Assembly (NCBI GenBank): GCA_025996865.1
Contig: BNTV01000177.1
Location: 1 to 7,516, forward strand
From: Bacteroidia bacterium
GTDB lineage: Bacteria; Bacteroidota; Bacteroidia; Bacteroidales; Azobacteroidaceae
Reading direction: 5' to 3'
Length of the DNA stretch: 7,516 nucleotides
Every line of letters starts with the position of its first letter. The first letter of the stretch is position 1. A program made the translations under genes and the position numbers. Shown one piece after another: positions 1 to 6,951 of this stretch. The notes under the pieces are model-generated. The model saw nothing but the letters and a program-made list of their open reading frames with translations. It did not search any database and was not told where the DNA came from.

Positions 1-1266
1 CAATACGGTTTAACCGAAGCGGAAGAAAGCGCTGACATAAATCATAATATCCGCAAACCGGATTTTCCGTATCAGGATTTAATTACTCACATCATTAGCT
101 CGGAAAATACGTTTTACTTTGAAAACAGTTCCAAGTTAAAAGTCGATGCCGGCTATATTTTCAACAACCGGAAAGAATTTGAAGAACCCACTGAAGACGG
201 CAATGCCAATCTGAATATGAATTTAGGAACCTGGTCATACACAGCCAAATGGTACTCACCGAAATGGAACGAGCATTGGAAAATAATTGCCGGAAGTCAG
301 GGAATGTTTCAAACCAATACCAACCACGGCGAAGAGCATTTGATTCCCGATGCTTCCACGATGGACATGGGTTTATTTGCGATGGCGGATTATTACTATT
401 CCGAAAAATCCTATTGGCAAGTGGGTTTGCGTGTGGATGGACGGCACATCAAAGGTACGGCTGATAATGATTTTTCAAAATCATACACTGCATTCAATTT
501 CTCCACAGGCATTTACCAACAATTGACGGAGCGGTTATCCGCGCGGGCGAATCTCTCCTCAGGTTACCGTTCGCCGAACATGTTTGAATTACTGAGCGAC
601 GGCATTCACGAAGGCGCCAATCGTTACGAAATCGGTAATGCGCAACTGAAAACGGAAAACAGTTACCAGGCAGATATTTCAATGAAATGTACCGGTGAAC
701 ATTTGGAATTGTTTGTCAATCCGTATTTTAACTATATTCGCCACTATATTTACCTGCAACCTGCCGGTGAAATACGGGAAGATGCGCCGGTGTATCTGTA
801 TGCGCAAGACGATGCCTGTTTATACGGAGGCGAAGCGGGATTTCATTTTCACCCGCATCCGTGGGATTGGTTGCATTTCGAAAGTTCGTTTGCCAACACG
901 TTCGGGCGGGATGTAAAACACAATGATTTACCGTTGATGCCTTCGCAAAAACTGAATGCTACAATTAGAGCGAGTTTTTCGGGGAAGAAAATAATCCCGA
1001 AATTTTCCGTTTGGTTGCAGGAGCAATATTCGTTTGCCCAAAACCGTGTTGCCGCTTACGAAGAACCGACGCCAGCCTACCATTTGCTAAACGCCGGATT
1101 ATCCTTTGATTTGAAAGCCGGAACACGGAAAATTTTGCTCAGCGCAACGATCAATAACCTTTTGAATGAGGTTTATTATGACCATCTGTCGCGATATAAA
1201 CAGGACGGGATTTATGAGATGGGACGGAATTTTAATTTGCAGGTGAGAGTGCCGCTTCAATTATAA
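1..1266 (+). CDS. TonB-dependent outer-membrane receptor, C-terminal part (5' end outside window)
   Basis: The frame is open from base 1 to the TAA at 1264-1266, giving 421 residues; the methionine at 217 is internal, because in-frame coding sequence precedes it. The protein is the C-terminal part of a 22-stranded TonB-dependent beta-barrel: alternating amphipathic strands rich in Tyr, Phe and Asn, the family segment YRSPNMFELLSDG followed by HEG, EIGN and LKTENS, and the near-terminal NNLLNEVYYDHLSRYK seen in many receptors. The spacing of YRSP, HEG and EIGN, then YIYLQPAGE and a tyrosine-rich loop, resembles ZnuD/OprC-type receptors for zinc, copper or heme; that substrate class is inference. 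A His-rich stretch FHFHPHP is encoded at 841-861. It would import its ligand across the outer membrane using TonB-ExbBD energy. The plug domain and signal peptide lie outside the window. The last residue is Leu rather than the usual terminal aromatic. The gene converges on lon. Confidence 0.9.
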   Translation, partial: QYGLTEAEESADINHNIRKPDFPYQDLITHIISSENTFYFENSSKLKVDAGYIFNNRKEFEEPTEDGNANLNMNLGTWSYTAKWYSPKWNEHWKIIAGSQGMFQTNTNHGEEHLIPDASTMDMGLFAMADYYYSEKSYWQVGLRVDGRHIKGTADNDFSKSYTAFNFSTGIYQQLTERLSARANLSSGYRSPNMFELLSDGIHEGANRYEIGNAQLKTENSYQADISMKCTGEHLELFVNPYFNYIRHYIYLQPAGEIREDAPVYLYAQDDACLYGGEAGFHFHPHPWDWLHFESSFANTFGRDVKHNDLPLMPSQKLNATIRASFSGKKIIPKFSVWLQEQYSFAQNRVAAYEEPTPAYHLLNAGLSFDLKAGTRKILLSATINNLLNEVYYDHLSRYKQDGIYEMGRNFNLQVRVPLQL

Positions 1267-1268
1267 TT

Positions 1269-3674
1269 TTATGCAATCTCCAAAGCCTGCTCCACCTTCT
1301 CCTCCAACAAAGCAAAATCCAAAACCTCCCTGATGTCGCTAACGTAATGAAACTGTAAACCTTTCAGATAGATGGCGTTGATTTCATCAATGTTCCTTTT
1401 GTTTTCTTTGCTGAGAATGATATCCTTGATTCCGGCGCGTTTCGCCGCCAGAATTTTTTCCTTGATTCCACCTACCGGCAATACTTTCCCGCGAAGCGTC
1501 ATTTCACCCGTCATGGCTAAATTGGGGTGAACTTTCCGTTGGGTGAAAGCGGAAACCATAGAAGCGGTCATCGTAATTCCTGCGCTGGGACCGTCTTTGG
1601 GAATGGCTCCTTCGGGTACGTGCACATGCACGTTCCATTTTTCGAAAACCTCGTCCGGAATGTTGAATTGTGAAGCGTGCGCTTTGATGTATTCCAATGC
1701 CAAAACGGCAGATTCTTTCATGACATCGCCCAAATTTCCGGTTAATGTCAATTTCGAACCTTTGCCTTTACTCAAACTGGTTTCTACCAAAAGAATTTCG
1801 CCGCCAACCGCCGTCCAGGCCAAACCGGTTACTACACCCGCATATCCGTTGCCCTGGTATTTATCCCTGGAATATTCAACAGCACCCATATATGAATGTA
1901 AATCGTTAACTTCCAATTTTTTAGGATATTCGGTTCCTTCCGCAATCGCACGCGCAATTTTCCGCATGATTTTGGCCAATTTCTTGTCCAATTCCCGCAC
2001 ACCCGATTCCCGTGTATAGGATTCGACCAAGGCGGCTATGGCTTTTTTTGAAATATCAAACTGTCCTTTGGGAATTCCGTGTACTTCCATTTGATGGGGA
2101 ATCAAATGTTTCTGAGCGATTTCCACTTTTTCTTCCAGGATATAACCGCTCACTTCAATCAGTTCCATGCGATCCAACAAAGGTTGGGAAACCGTATTCA
2201 AAGTATTGGCAGTCGCAATGAAAAGGACTTTCGACAAATCGAAATCAATATCCAAATAATTATCGTGGAAAGCAACATTTTGTTCAGGGTCAAGCACTTC
2301 CAAAAGCGCTGCGCCCGGATCGCCTTTGTAGTCGTGACCTACCTTGTCAATTTCGTCCAAAATTACCACCGGATTGGACGAACCGGCTTTCTGTATGCTC
2401 TGAATGATTCGCCCCGGCATCGCACCGATGTAAGTACGCCTGTGCCCGCGGATTTCCGCTTCATCATGCAATCCGCCCAATGACATTCTGACGTATTTCC
2501 GGCTCAGAGCATTTGCAACCGACTTTCCCAGCGAGGTTTTTCCCACGCCCGGAGGTCCATACAGACAAATAATCGGCGATTTCATATCGCCTTTTAATTT
2601 CAGCACTGCCAAATGTTCAATGATTCTTTCCTTCACTTTATCCAAACCGAAATGGTCTTTATCAAGGACTTTTTTCGCCCGCGTCAGGTTAAAATTGTCT
2701 TGCGTATAACTGTTCCACGGCAAAGAGATAATGCTCTGAATGTATGACATTTGCGTCGAATAATCAGGCGAGTGCGGATGCAGGCGTTCCAATTTTTGCA
2801 ATTCGTTTTCAAACACGGAACGTTGTTCGGGGGTGAATTTCAGTTTGCTTGCTTTTTCTTTAATTTCCTTTATCTCAATGTCATGGATATTTCCGCCCAA
2901 GGCTTCCTGAATGTTTTTCATTTCTTGTTGCAGGAAATATTCACGTTGTTGTTTGTCAATATCCACCTGCGTTTTTCGACGGATAGAAGCTTTTATTTCA
3001 AGTAGTTGAACGTCATGATCAATCAATGACAACAGTTTGTTCAGCCGTTCTTTTACGTCGTCAATCGCAAGCACTTCCTGCTTTTGTTCGGAAGCAGCTT
3101 CAACCGTAGAAAAAGCCAGGTTCATCAGATACGCATTATCCTTTGACTTCCGAAGCGAATCCAGCATAAAATCGGGCAAGCCCAATTTTTCGTAAAGCAT
3201 CCGGATCGTTATATCTTTGATTGTTTTGAGTTGTTCTTTGTATTCCTTGTCCGATTTCGGCGGGAAAATATCTTGCAGCAGAGAAAACTTGCCTCTCAAA
3301 TAGGGTTCTTGCGAAGTAATTGATTCTAAACGGATTCGATTGGCTCCCAATAACAAAACCGTTGTACGTTCCTCATCTTCCTGCATGATATTGATTACCC
3401 TTGCGACAACGCCTACCGGAAATAAATCGTCAAAACCGGGATCATTTTCGTTTATGTCTTTTTGGCAGAAAACGCCGATTATTCCGTCTTTTTTGTGAAT
3501 TTCCTGAATTAATTTCAGGGACTTGGAACGTCCTACATTGACGGGAGTGGGTATTCCGGGAAAAAACATCATATTTTTTAAAGGCAGAATGGCTTGTTCG
3601 AATGCCAGCTCTTCCTGTGTAATCGGCTTATTTTCAATAATTATCTCCATTTGCGGAGTTCCATAATCATCCAT
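1269..3674 (-). CDS. lon: ATP-dependent serine protease Lon (endopeptidase La)
   Basis: This is a complete 801-residue Lon protease, close to the usual length of 780-830. Domains in order are a LON substrate-binding N domain (about residues 25-220), a coiled-coil linker rich in Lys and Glu (about 220-320), an AAA+ ATPase and a C-terminal S16 protease domain (about 605-795). Walker A is GPPGVGKT (373-380), Walker B is VVILDEID with D440 and E441, the sensor-1 Asn is N490 in ATAN, and a sensor-2-like Arg is R560 in GVREL. The catalytic dyad is S697 in DGPSAG and K740 in GGIKEK; their 43-residue spacing equals that of E. coli S679/K722. All key residues are present, so it should be active. Lon degrades misfolded and selected regulatory proteins in the cytoplasm as a hexamer. 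The ATG at 3672-3674 is chosen because it gives family length and follows an A-rich leader; the second Met (codon 9, 3648-3650) is a possible alternative. It stands alone, transcribed from the divergent promoter region. Confidence 0.97.
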   Translation of the reverse strand: MDDYGTPQMEIIIENKPITQEELAFEQAILPLKNMMFFPGIPTPVNVGRSKSLKLIQEIHKKDGIIGVFCQKDINENDPGFDDLFPVGVVARVINIMQEDEERTTVLLLGANRIRLESITSQEPYLRGKFSLLQDIFPPKSDKEYKEQLKTIKDITIRMLYEKLGLPDFMLDSLRKSKDNAYLMNLAFSTVEAASEQKQEVLAIDDVKERLNKLLSLIDHDVQLLEIKASIRRKTQVDIDKQQREYFLQQEMKNIQEALGGNIHDIEIKEIKEKASKLKFTPEQRSVFENELQKLERLHPHSPDYSTQMSYIQSIISLPWNSYTQDNFNLTRAKKVLDKDHFGLDKVKERIIEHLAVLKLKGDMKSPIICLYGPPGVGKTSLGKSVANALSRKYVRMSLGGLHDEAEIRGHRRTYIGAMPGRIIQSIQKAGSSNPVVILDEIDKVGHDYKGDPGAALLEVLDPEQNVAFHDNYLDIDFDLSKVLFIATANTLNTVSQPLLDRMELIEVSGYILEEKVEIAQKHLIPHQMEVHGIPKGQFDISKKAIAALVESYTRESGVRELDKKLAKIMRKIARAIAEGTEYPKKLEVNDLHSYMGAVEYSRDKYQGNGYAGVVTGLAWTAVGGEILLVETSLSKGKGSKLTLTGNLGDVMKESAVLALEYIKAHASQFNIPDEVFEKWNVHVHVPEGAIPKDGPSAGITMTASMVSAFTQRKVHPNLAMTGEMTLRGKVLPVGGIKEKILAAKRAGIKDIILSKENKRNIDEINAIYLKGLQFHYVSDIREVLDFALLEEKVEQALEIA

Positions 3675-3726
3675 AGTTCTTTTTTATGTCAATTGAATTA
3701 ATTATTTTTATACTCAATTTTCATGC

Positions 3727-3734
3727 CAAAGATA
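3727..3734 (-). promoter_or_regulatory. Putative Bacteroidetes -7 element for lon
   Basis: Read on the minus strand this is TATCTTTG, an exact match to the Bacteroidetes primary-sigma -7 consensus TAnnTTTG. Transcription would start near 3720, leaving a leader of about 45 nt before the lon ATG at 3674. The expected upstream TTG-type -33 element is weak (ATG near 3755-3757). Promoter role is inferred from consensus and position. Confidence 0.55.
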
Positions 3735-3745
3735 GAAACTTTTTT

Positions 3746-3754
3746 TATCTTTAC
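3746..3754 (+). promoter_or_regulatory. Putative -7 element for the DUF2007/MFS operon
   Basis: TATCTTTAC on the plus strand matches the -7 consensus TAnnTTTG except for the last base. It lies 23 bp before the ATG at 3778, so the leader would be short (about 18 nt), which is common in this phylum. No good -33 element is seen. It mirrors the minus-strand element at 3727-3734: AAAGATA and TATCTTT form a 7-bp inverted repeat around an 11-nt T-rich spacer. Confidence 0.45.
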
Positions 3755-3777
3755 ATCGGAATTTTAAAAATGATATT

Positions 3778-3996
3778 ATGGAATTAGTTGAAGTTGCGGT
3801 ATTCAGTTTTCAGGATGATACAACTGTTTTGGAAAGTATTCTCCACGCGGATCATATTCCGTATTTTCTGAGTAATGAAAATATGTCTGTTTTTTCGCCG
3901 GCCATCTCTCGCTCGCTCATGGTCAATGAAGAGGATAAGGAAAAAGTCATTAACGTTATTAAAGAAGCCGGTTTCGAGAAATATCTGACGGAATAA
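3778..3996 (+). CDS. Small DUF2007-like protein (putative signal-transducing family)
   Basis: This is a 72-residue soluble protein without signal peptide or membrane segment. The pattern is an N-terminal beta strand (VEVAVFSF), a helix (TTVLESILHADHIPYFL), a central strand or loop (MSVFSPA), then LMVNEEDKEKVINVIKEAGF. This matches the ferredoxin-like fold of DUF2007 proteins, where residues like LxVxxEDxxxAxxII close the domain. DUF2007 members are annotated as putative signal-transducing proteins but have no settled biochemical role, and none should be assumed. The ATG at 3778 follows an A/T-rich leader with no Shine-Dalgarno site. The stop is 10 nt before the MFS exporter start, so the two are very likely co-transcribed; the pairing is the only functional hint. 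Confidence 0.8.
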   Translation: MELVEVAVFSFQDDTTVLESILHADHIPYFLSNENMSVFSPAISRSLMVNEEDKEKVINVIKEAGFEKYLTE

Positions 3997-4006
3997 GATT
4001 TTCAGA

Positions 4007-5365
4007 ATGCGTAAAAATTCGATACTTACATTCCTTTGTCTGGCGTCATTTTTGGTACCATTCATGGGTTCGGCCATAAATTTGTCCCTACCACAGATTA
4101 GTGAGACATTTTCCATGAAAGCCGTATCTCTGAGTTGGATAGCGACTTCGTATCTGATTGTTACCGCTATTTTCCAGGTGCCTTTTGCCCGTTTGGGAGA
4201 TATGTTCGGACGGAAAAAAGTGTTTATCGGCGGGATAGCTATTTTCAGCCTTTTTAATTTACTTTGCGGATTTGCCCCTTCGGGAGATGCTTTGATTGTT
4301 TTCCGCGGACTTTCGGGTTTGGGTTCGGCTATGATGTTCGGAACGAATATGGCGATTCTTTCTTCCATTTTCCCGCCTCAAGAACGGGGAAAAGCCATCG
4401 GAATCAATACCGCAACGGTCTATTTTGCATTGGCTTCCGGTCCTTTTTTCGGCGGAATGTTGACGCATTATTGGGGATGGGAAAGCCTTTTTATCCTAAC
4501 CGGAATTTTCGGATTTTTAGTGGTAATCGGTTCATTCGTTGTGCTTAAAGGCGAATGGGTCGAGGCGAAAGGTGAAAGGTTCGATTACACCGGTTCTGTG
4601 ATTTATGCTGTCGGTTTGTTCGGATTGATTTACGGATTTTCCAAATTGCCGCAACCGTTTTCCTTCGTATGGATTGCAGTAGGAATTGTTGCCTGCATTC
4701 TTTTCGTATATTACGAATTGCGGGATAAACAACCGCTTTTCAATGTACGGATATTTTCGGGAAATAAAGTCTTCGGCTTGTCAAATCTTTCCGCACTAAT
4801 CAATTACGCCTGTACATTTGCCGTCACTTATATGATGAGTTTGTACTTGCAATACATCCGCGGATTCAATGCGCAAGATGCCGGATTGGTTCTGATTATT
4901 CAAGCCGGCATCCAATGTGTGACTTCGCTCTATGCCGGAAAATTGTCCGACCGTATCAATCCTTCGATGATTGCAACGACAGGGATGGGAATTATTGTGG
5001 CCGGCCTGATCGGCTTGGTTTTCCTGAGTCCCGAAACGCCGATGCCTCTTATTATGCTGTTATTGGCATTGTTAGGATTTGGATTCGGATTGTTTTCGTC
5101 GCCCAATGCCAATATCATTATGAGTTCGGTGGACAAAAAGTTTTACGGGCAAGCTTCCGCCACGATGGGAACCATGCGTTTGGTCGGACAGTCGTTCAGC
5201 ATGGGTATTGCCATGATGGCGACTTCGCTGCATTTGGGCAATCAGTTGATTGTTCCCGAATTGTATCCTCTGTTAATGAAAAGTATTCAAACCACTTTTG
5301 GAATTTGTGCAATACTTTGTATTATTGGAACTTATACTTCTACTTTTAGAGTAAAGAAAGCATAA
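4007..5365 (+). CDS. MFS efflux transporter, DHA2 (EmrB/QacA-like, 14-TMS) family
   Basis: This is a 452-residue integral inner-membrane protein with about 14 hydrophobic segments (roughly 7-29, 41-60, 72-90, 96-118, 132-153, 160-180, 193-211, 217-236, 258-281, 287-308, 320-340, 346-366, 385-406, 428-447). MFS motif A appears as ARLGDMFGRKK (61-71), the DHA2-typical LSWIATSYL at 42-50, and an antiporter motif C around FALASGPFFGG (140-150, with G145-P146 and G149-G150). Motif C is characteristic of drug:H+ antiporters, so the likely role is proton-driven export of hydrophobic or cationic compounds; the actual substrate cannot be read from sequence. It is the second gene of an operon with the DUF2007 protein, 10 nt after its stop. 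No EmrA-like adaptor or TetR/MarR regulator is adjacent. The C-terminus is short and basic (RVKKA). An AT-rich hairpin lies just after the stop. Confidence 0.9.
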   Translation: MRKNSILTFLCLASFLVPFMGSAINLSLPQISETFSMKAVSLSWIATSYLIVTAIFQVPFARLGDMFGRKKVFIGGIAIFSLFNLLCGFAPSGDALIVFRGLSGLGSAMMFGTNMAILSSIFPPQERGKAIGINTATVYFALASGPFFGGMLTHYWGWESLFILTGIFGFLVVIGSFVVLKGEWVEAKGERFDYTGSVIYAVGLFGLIYGFSKLPQPFSFVWIAVGIVACILFVYYELRDKQPLFNVRIFSGNKVFGLSNLSALINYACTFAVTYMMSLYLQYIRGFNAQDAGLVLIIQAGIQCVTSLYAGKLSDRINPSMIATTGMGIIVAGLIGLVFLSPETPMPLIMLLLALLGFGFGLFSSPNANIIMSSVDKKFYGQASATMGTMRLVGQSFSMGIAMMATSLHLGNQLIVPELYPLLMKSIQTTFGICAILCIIGTYTSTFRVKKA

Positions 5366-5367
5366 AA

Positions 5368-5412
5368 AATAAAAAACGGAACAGACTTCTGCCATGTAAT
5401 TTGTTTTTTATT
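5368..5412 (+). terminator. Possible AT-rich terminator hairpin after the MFS gene
   Basis: AATAAAAAAC (5368-5377) and GTTTTTTATT (5403-5412) are perfect 10-bp inverted arms around a 25-nt loop, starting 3 bp after the MFS stop. A further T-run follows at 5419-5425. The stem is almost entirely A:T and the loop is large, so it would be a weak terminator; position is the main support. Confidence 0.35.
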
Positions 5413-5436
5413 CGTTAGTTTTTTTGAACGCAAAAA

Positions 5437-5463
5437 AGAAGAACGCTAAACCTTGAAGCCGTA
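5437..5463 (-). repeat. Relic of maturase 3' end (27-bp direct repeat of 5691-5717)
   Basis: These 27 bp match 5691-5717 with a single mismatch (5445 G versus 5699 A). In the main intron that segment is the last codons of the maturase (YGFKV-stop) plus the following non-coding bases. Here, read on the minus strand, TACGGCTTCAAGGTTTAG still encodes YGFKV-stop but has no gene in front of it. With the 5' relic at 5497-5559 it is best read as the downstream remnant of a second, internally deleted group II intron in the same orientation. Domain V does not follow; similarity ends at 5437. Confidence 0.75.
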
Positions 5464-5469
5464 GAAAAT

Positions 5470-5495
5470 TAGAGACGCCCAATTGGGCGTCTCTA
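5470..5495. repeat. Perfect 26-bp palindrome (REP-like)
   Basis: TAGAGACGCCC at 5470-5480 is mirrored perfectly by GGGCGTCTCTA at 5485-5495 around AATT, which is itself self-complementary. It sits exactly between the two relic intron pieces. Short GC-rich perfect palindromes of this form resemble dispersed intergenic repeats found in many copies in some bacterial genomes. Whether it is repeated elsewhere in this genome cannot be seen here. It has no T-run and is unlikely to be a simple terminator. Confidence 0.8.
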
Positions 5496-5496
5496 C

Positions 5497-5559
5497 GAGG
5501 GCGTTTCATGCACTCGCTGGTACACGATAACGCCCATCATCTTGTTTACAATTTCGCAC
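5497..5559 (-). mobile_element. 5' end relic of a second group II intron
   Basis: Read on the minus strand it begins with GTGCG (5559-5555), the group II intron 5' consensus. It contains a 35-bp exact copy (5519-5553) of 7481-7515, the start of the main intron, and then runs on with decaying similarity to about 5497. Similarity stops at the palindrome at 5470-5495. The interior of the intron is missing, and a short piece of its maturase end reappears at 5437-5463. It is not a complete or functional element. The alternative reading, a duplicated host target sequence, is less likely because the order of pieces matches the intron's own 5'-to-3' order. Confidence 0.7.
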
Positions 5560-5596
5560 CTGCCTTGACGTTGGGATTTATCCCAACGTCAGCAGG
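5559..5596. repeat. Terminator-like hairpin abutting the relic intron
   Basis: TGACGTTGGGAT (5566-5577) pairs perfectly with ATCCCAACGTCA (5580-5591) around a 2-nt TT spacer. The stem continues with CCTGC (5559-5563) against GCAGG (5592-5596) past a 2-nt bulge, giving 17 bp in total. It lies in the sequence separating the main intron's 3' end (about 5611) from the relic intron's GTGCG start (5559). It could be a transcription terminator stem or another dispersed palindromic repeat; no long U-run follows on either strand. Confidence 0.75.
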
Positions 5597-5610
5597 CACT
5601 CAGGTCACAC

Positions 5611-5684
5611 GCCGAGTAGGACGAGGGAGTTTCACCCTCAGCCTCTCACGGAACCGTACTTGAAAGTCTCCCTTCATACGGCTC
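5611..5684 (-). ncRNA. Group II intron domains V and VI (catalytic core and branch-point helix)
   Basis: Domain V is complement 5651-5684. Its lower helix is GAGCCGTA pairing with TACGGTTC and contains the AGC catalytic triad; then come a U/G step with a 2-nt AA bulge and an upper helix GAAGG/CTTTC capped by a GAGA (GNRA) tetraloop. It is 34 nt, the standard length. Domain VI is complement 5611-5650, starting CGTGAGAGG and ending CCTACTCGGC. GAG pairs with CTC and AGG with CCT, leaving a single bulged A (complement of 5617) as the branch point 7 nt from the proposed end. The final two bases would be GC rather than the common AY. The structure looks intact and catalytically competent. Confidence 0.92.
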
Positions 5685-5699
5685 TTCTCAAGAAGAACA

Positions 5700-6951
5700 C
5701 TAAACCTTGAAGCCGTAATCCCAATGGACAAAGAGTGTCGGAAAACTCTTGTTGATTTTCCGCAAGTATCGGATGGCTCTCCTTATGCCTGTAAATTTGT
5801 GTTTATGCTTTACCCACAGTATCAATCGCCGATTCAAGTGGTAAAATACCTTACTCAATTCACTTCTTCTGAAATGTCCGTAATATTCTATCCATCCTTT
5901 TACTTTCTGATTTAACTGTGAGGCTATGCCTGTCAATTTACTTGCCGCTTTTCTGTGCAGCTGCATCTTCCTTATTGCCTCCAATATCCTTTTCTTACTC
6001 TTTGTGCTTATACCGGGGCGATAACCACAGAACCTGACTTTATCTGCCCGCTCACATCGGCTCGGCTTGAACGTATATCCAAGAAAATCGAAACTTACCG
6101 GCATGTCTTTGCTCTCCTTTTGTTGACGTGCCGTGCGATAGCAGTACACCATCCTGCTCTTTTCCCCGTTTAATGTCAATCCATACTTCATTAGTCGTTG
6201 TTTCAGCCTGTCATGGATAAATCCTGACTGCTCACGGCTGCGGGTATGTATCACTATATCATCCGCATAACGTTCATATACCATATTCTTATGCGCGCTT
6301 GCCATCCATAAATCAAAGCATTCGTGAAGATACAAATTGGATAACAACGGACTTGTTACCCCACCCTGCGGCGTGCCTTTTGTCCGTGCGGCCATCTGTC
6401 CGTCTCTTTGTTGTACGGGGGCTTGCAACCACCTTTTGATATACAGTAGATGATGGCGCTCCTGCGTGTACTTCTCCAGTATCGTCATCATCCGTTCATG
6501 ATTCAGATTGTCAAAGAAGCCCTTGATGTCTATATCTACCACATACCACCGTTCCCAACAGTTCCGGGCACACTGCTCCAACGCCTGATGGGCGCTCTTG
6601 TGGGGGCGATACGCGAAGGAATCCGGTAAAAAAATGAGGCTCTGTCTTGCCCTCCAGTTCTTCCCGGATTACCTCCTGCGCTACCCTGTCAAGTATCGTA
6701 GGTATCCCCAGCTTGCGGGTCTTGCCTGCGCCTTTGGGTATCTCTACTTCCCGAACGGCCGGCGGAAAATAACTCCCGCTCGACAGTCGATTCCATAGCG
6801 GATACAGGTATTTGCGCGGTTGGGAGGCTATCACGGCTATGCTTAGTCCGTCAACGCCTGTGGCTTGACCGCCTTGCCTGATGCGCTTCCATGCCTGCCA
6901 TACCTGCTCCCGGCTTATGGCTTGTGTTCTTGTCTCTCTTCCAAAAATCAT
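5700..6951 (-). pseudogene. ltrA: Group II intron reverse transcriptase/maturase, frameshifted
   Basis: This is the intron-encoded protein; without the frameshift it would be about 416 residues. The first part (ATG at 6949-6951) runs through RT0 (QATGVDGLS), RT1 (VREVEIPKGAGKTRKLGIP) and into RT2, ending in sense at PHF near residue 107. One extra A in the 7-A run at 6628-6634 (plus strand) throws the frame off. Removing one base restores LPDSFAYRPHKSAHQALEQC and the rest of the protein. Downstream are RT3 (VVDIDIKGFFDNL), RT4 (GTPQGGVTSPLLSN), the catalytic YADD (6258-6269), RT6 (GLTLNGEKSRMVY), RT7 (FDFLGYTF) and the maturase X/thumb region (KGWIEYYGHFRRS). The protein ends FVHWDYGFKV with no HNH endonuclease domain, as in the RmInt1-like bacterial class D; that class call is from memory of motifs. 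The fault could be a real inactivation, a sequencing error, or a slippage site. The gene symbol refers to the family. Confidence 0.9.

Noticed and set aside
1543..3005. Several plus-strand open frames opposite lon.
   Set aside because: They are antisense shadows of a full-length, motif-complete lon gene.
3784..4368. A 194-codon minus-strand frame across the DUF2007 and MFS genes.
   Set aside because: It is antisense to two well-supported genes, has no family signature, and is typical of shadow frames.
6628..6634. Programmed ribosomal frameshift in the maturase.
   Set aside because: No stimulatory structure or classic slippery context was evident, and the shift needed is +1 in a plain T run on the coding strand; simple indel or sequencing error is more economical, so it is reported only as a possibility.
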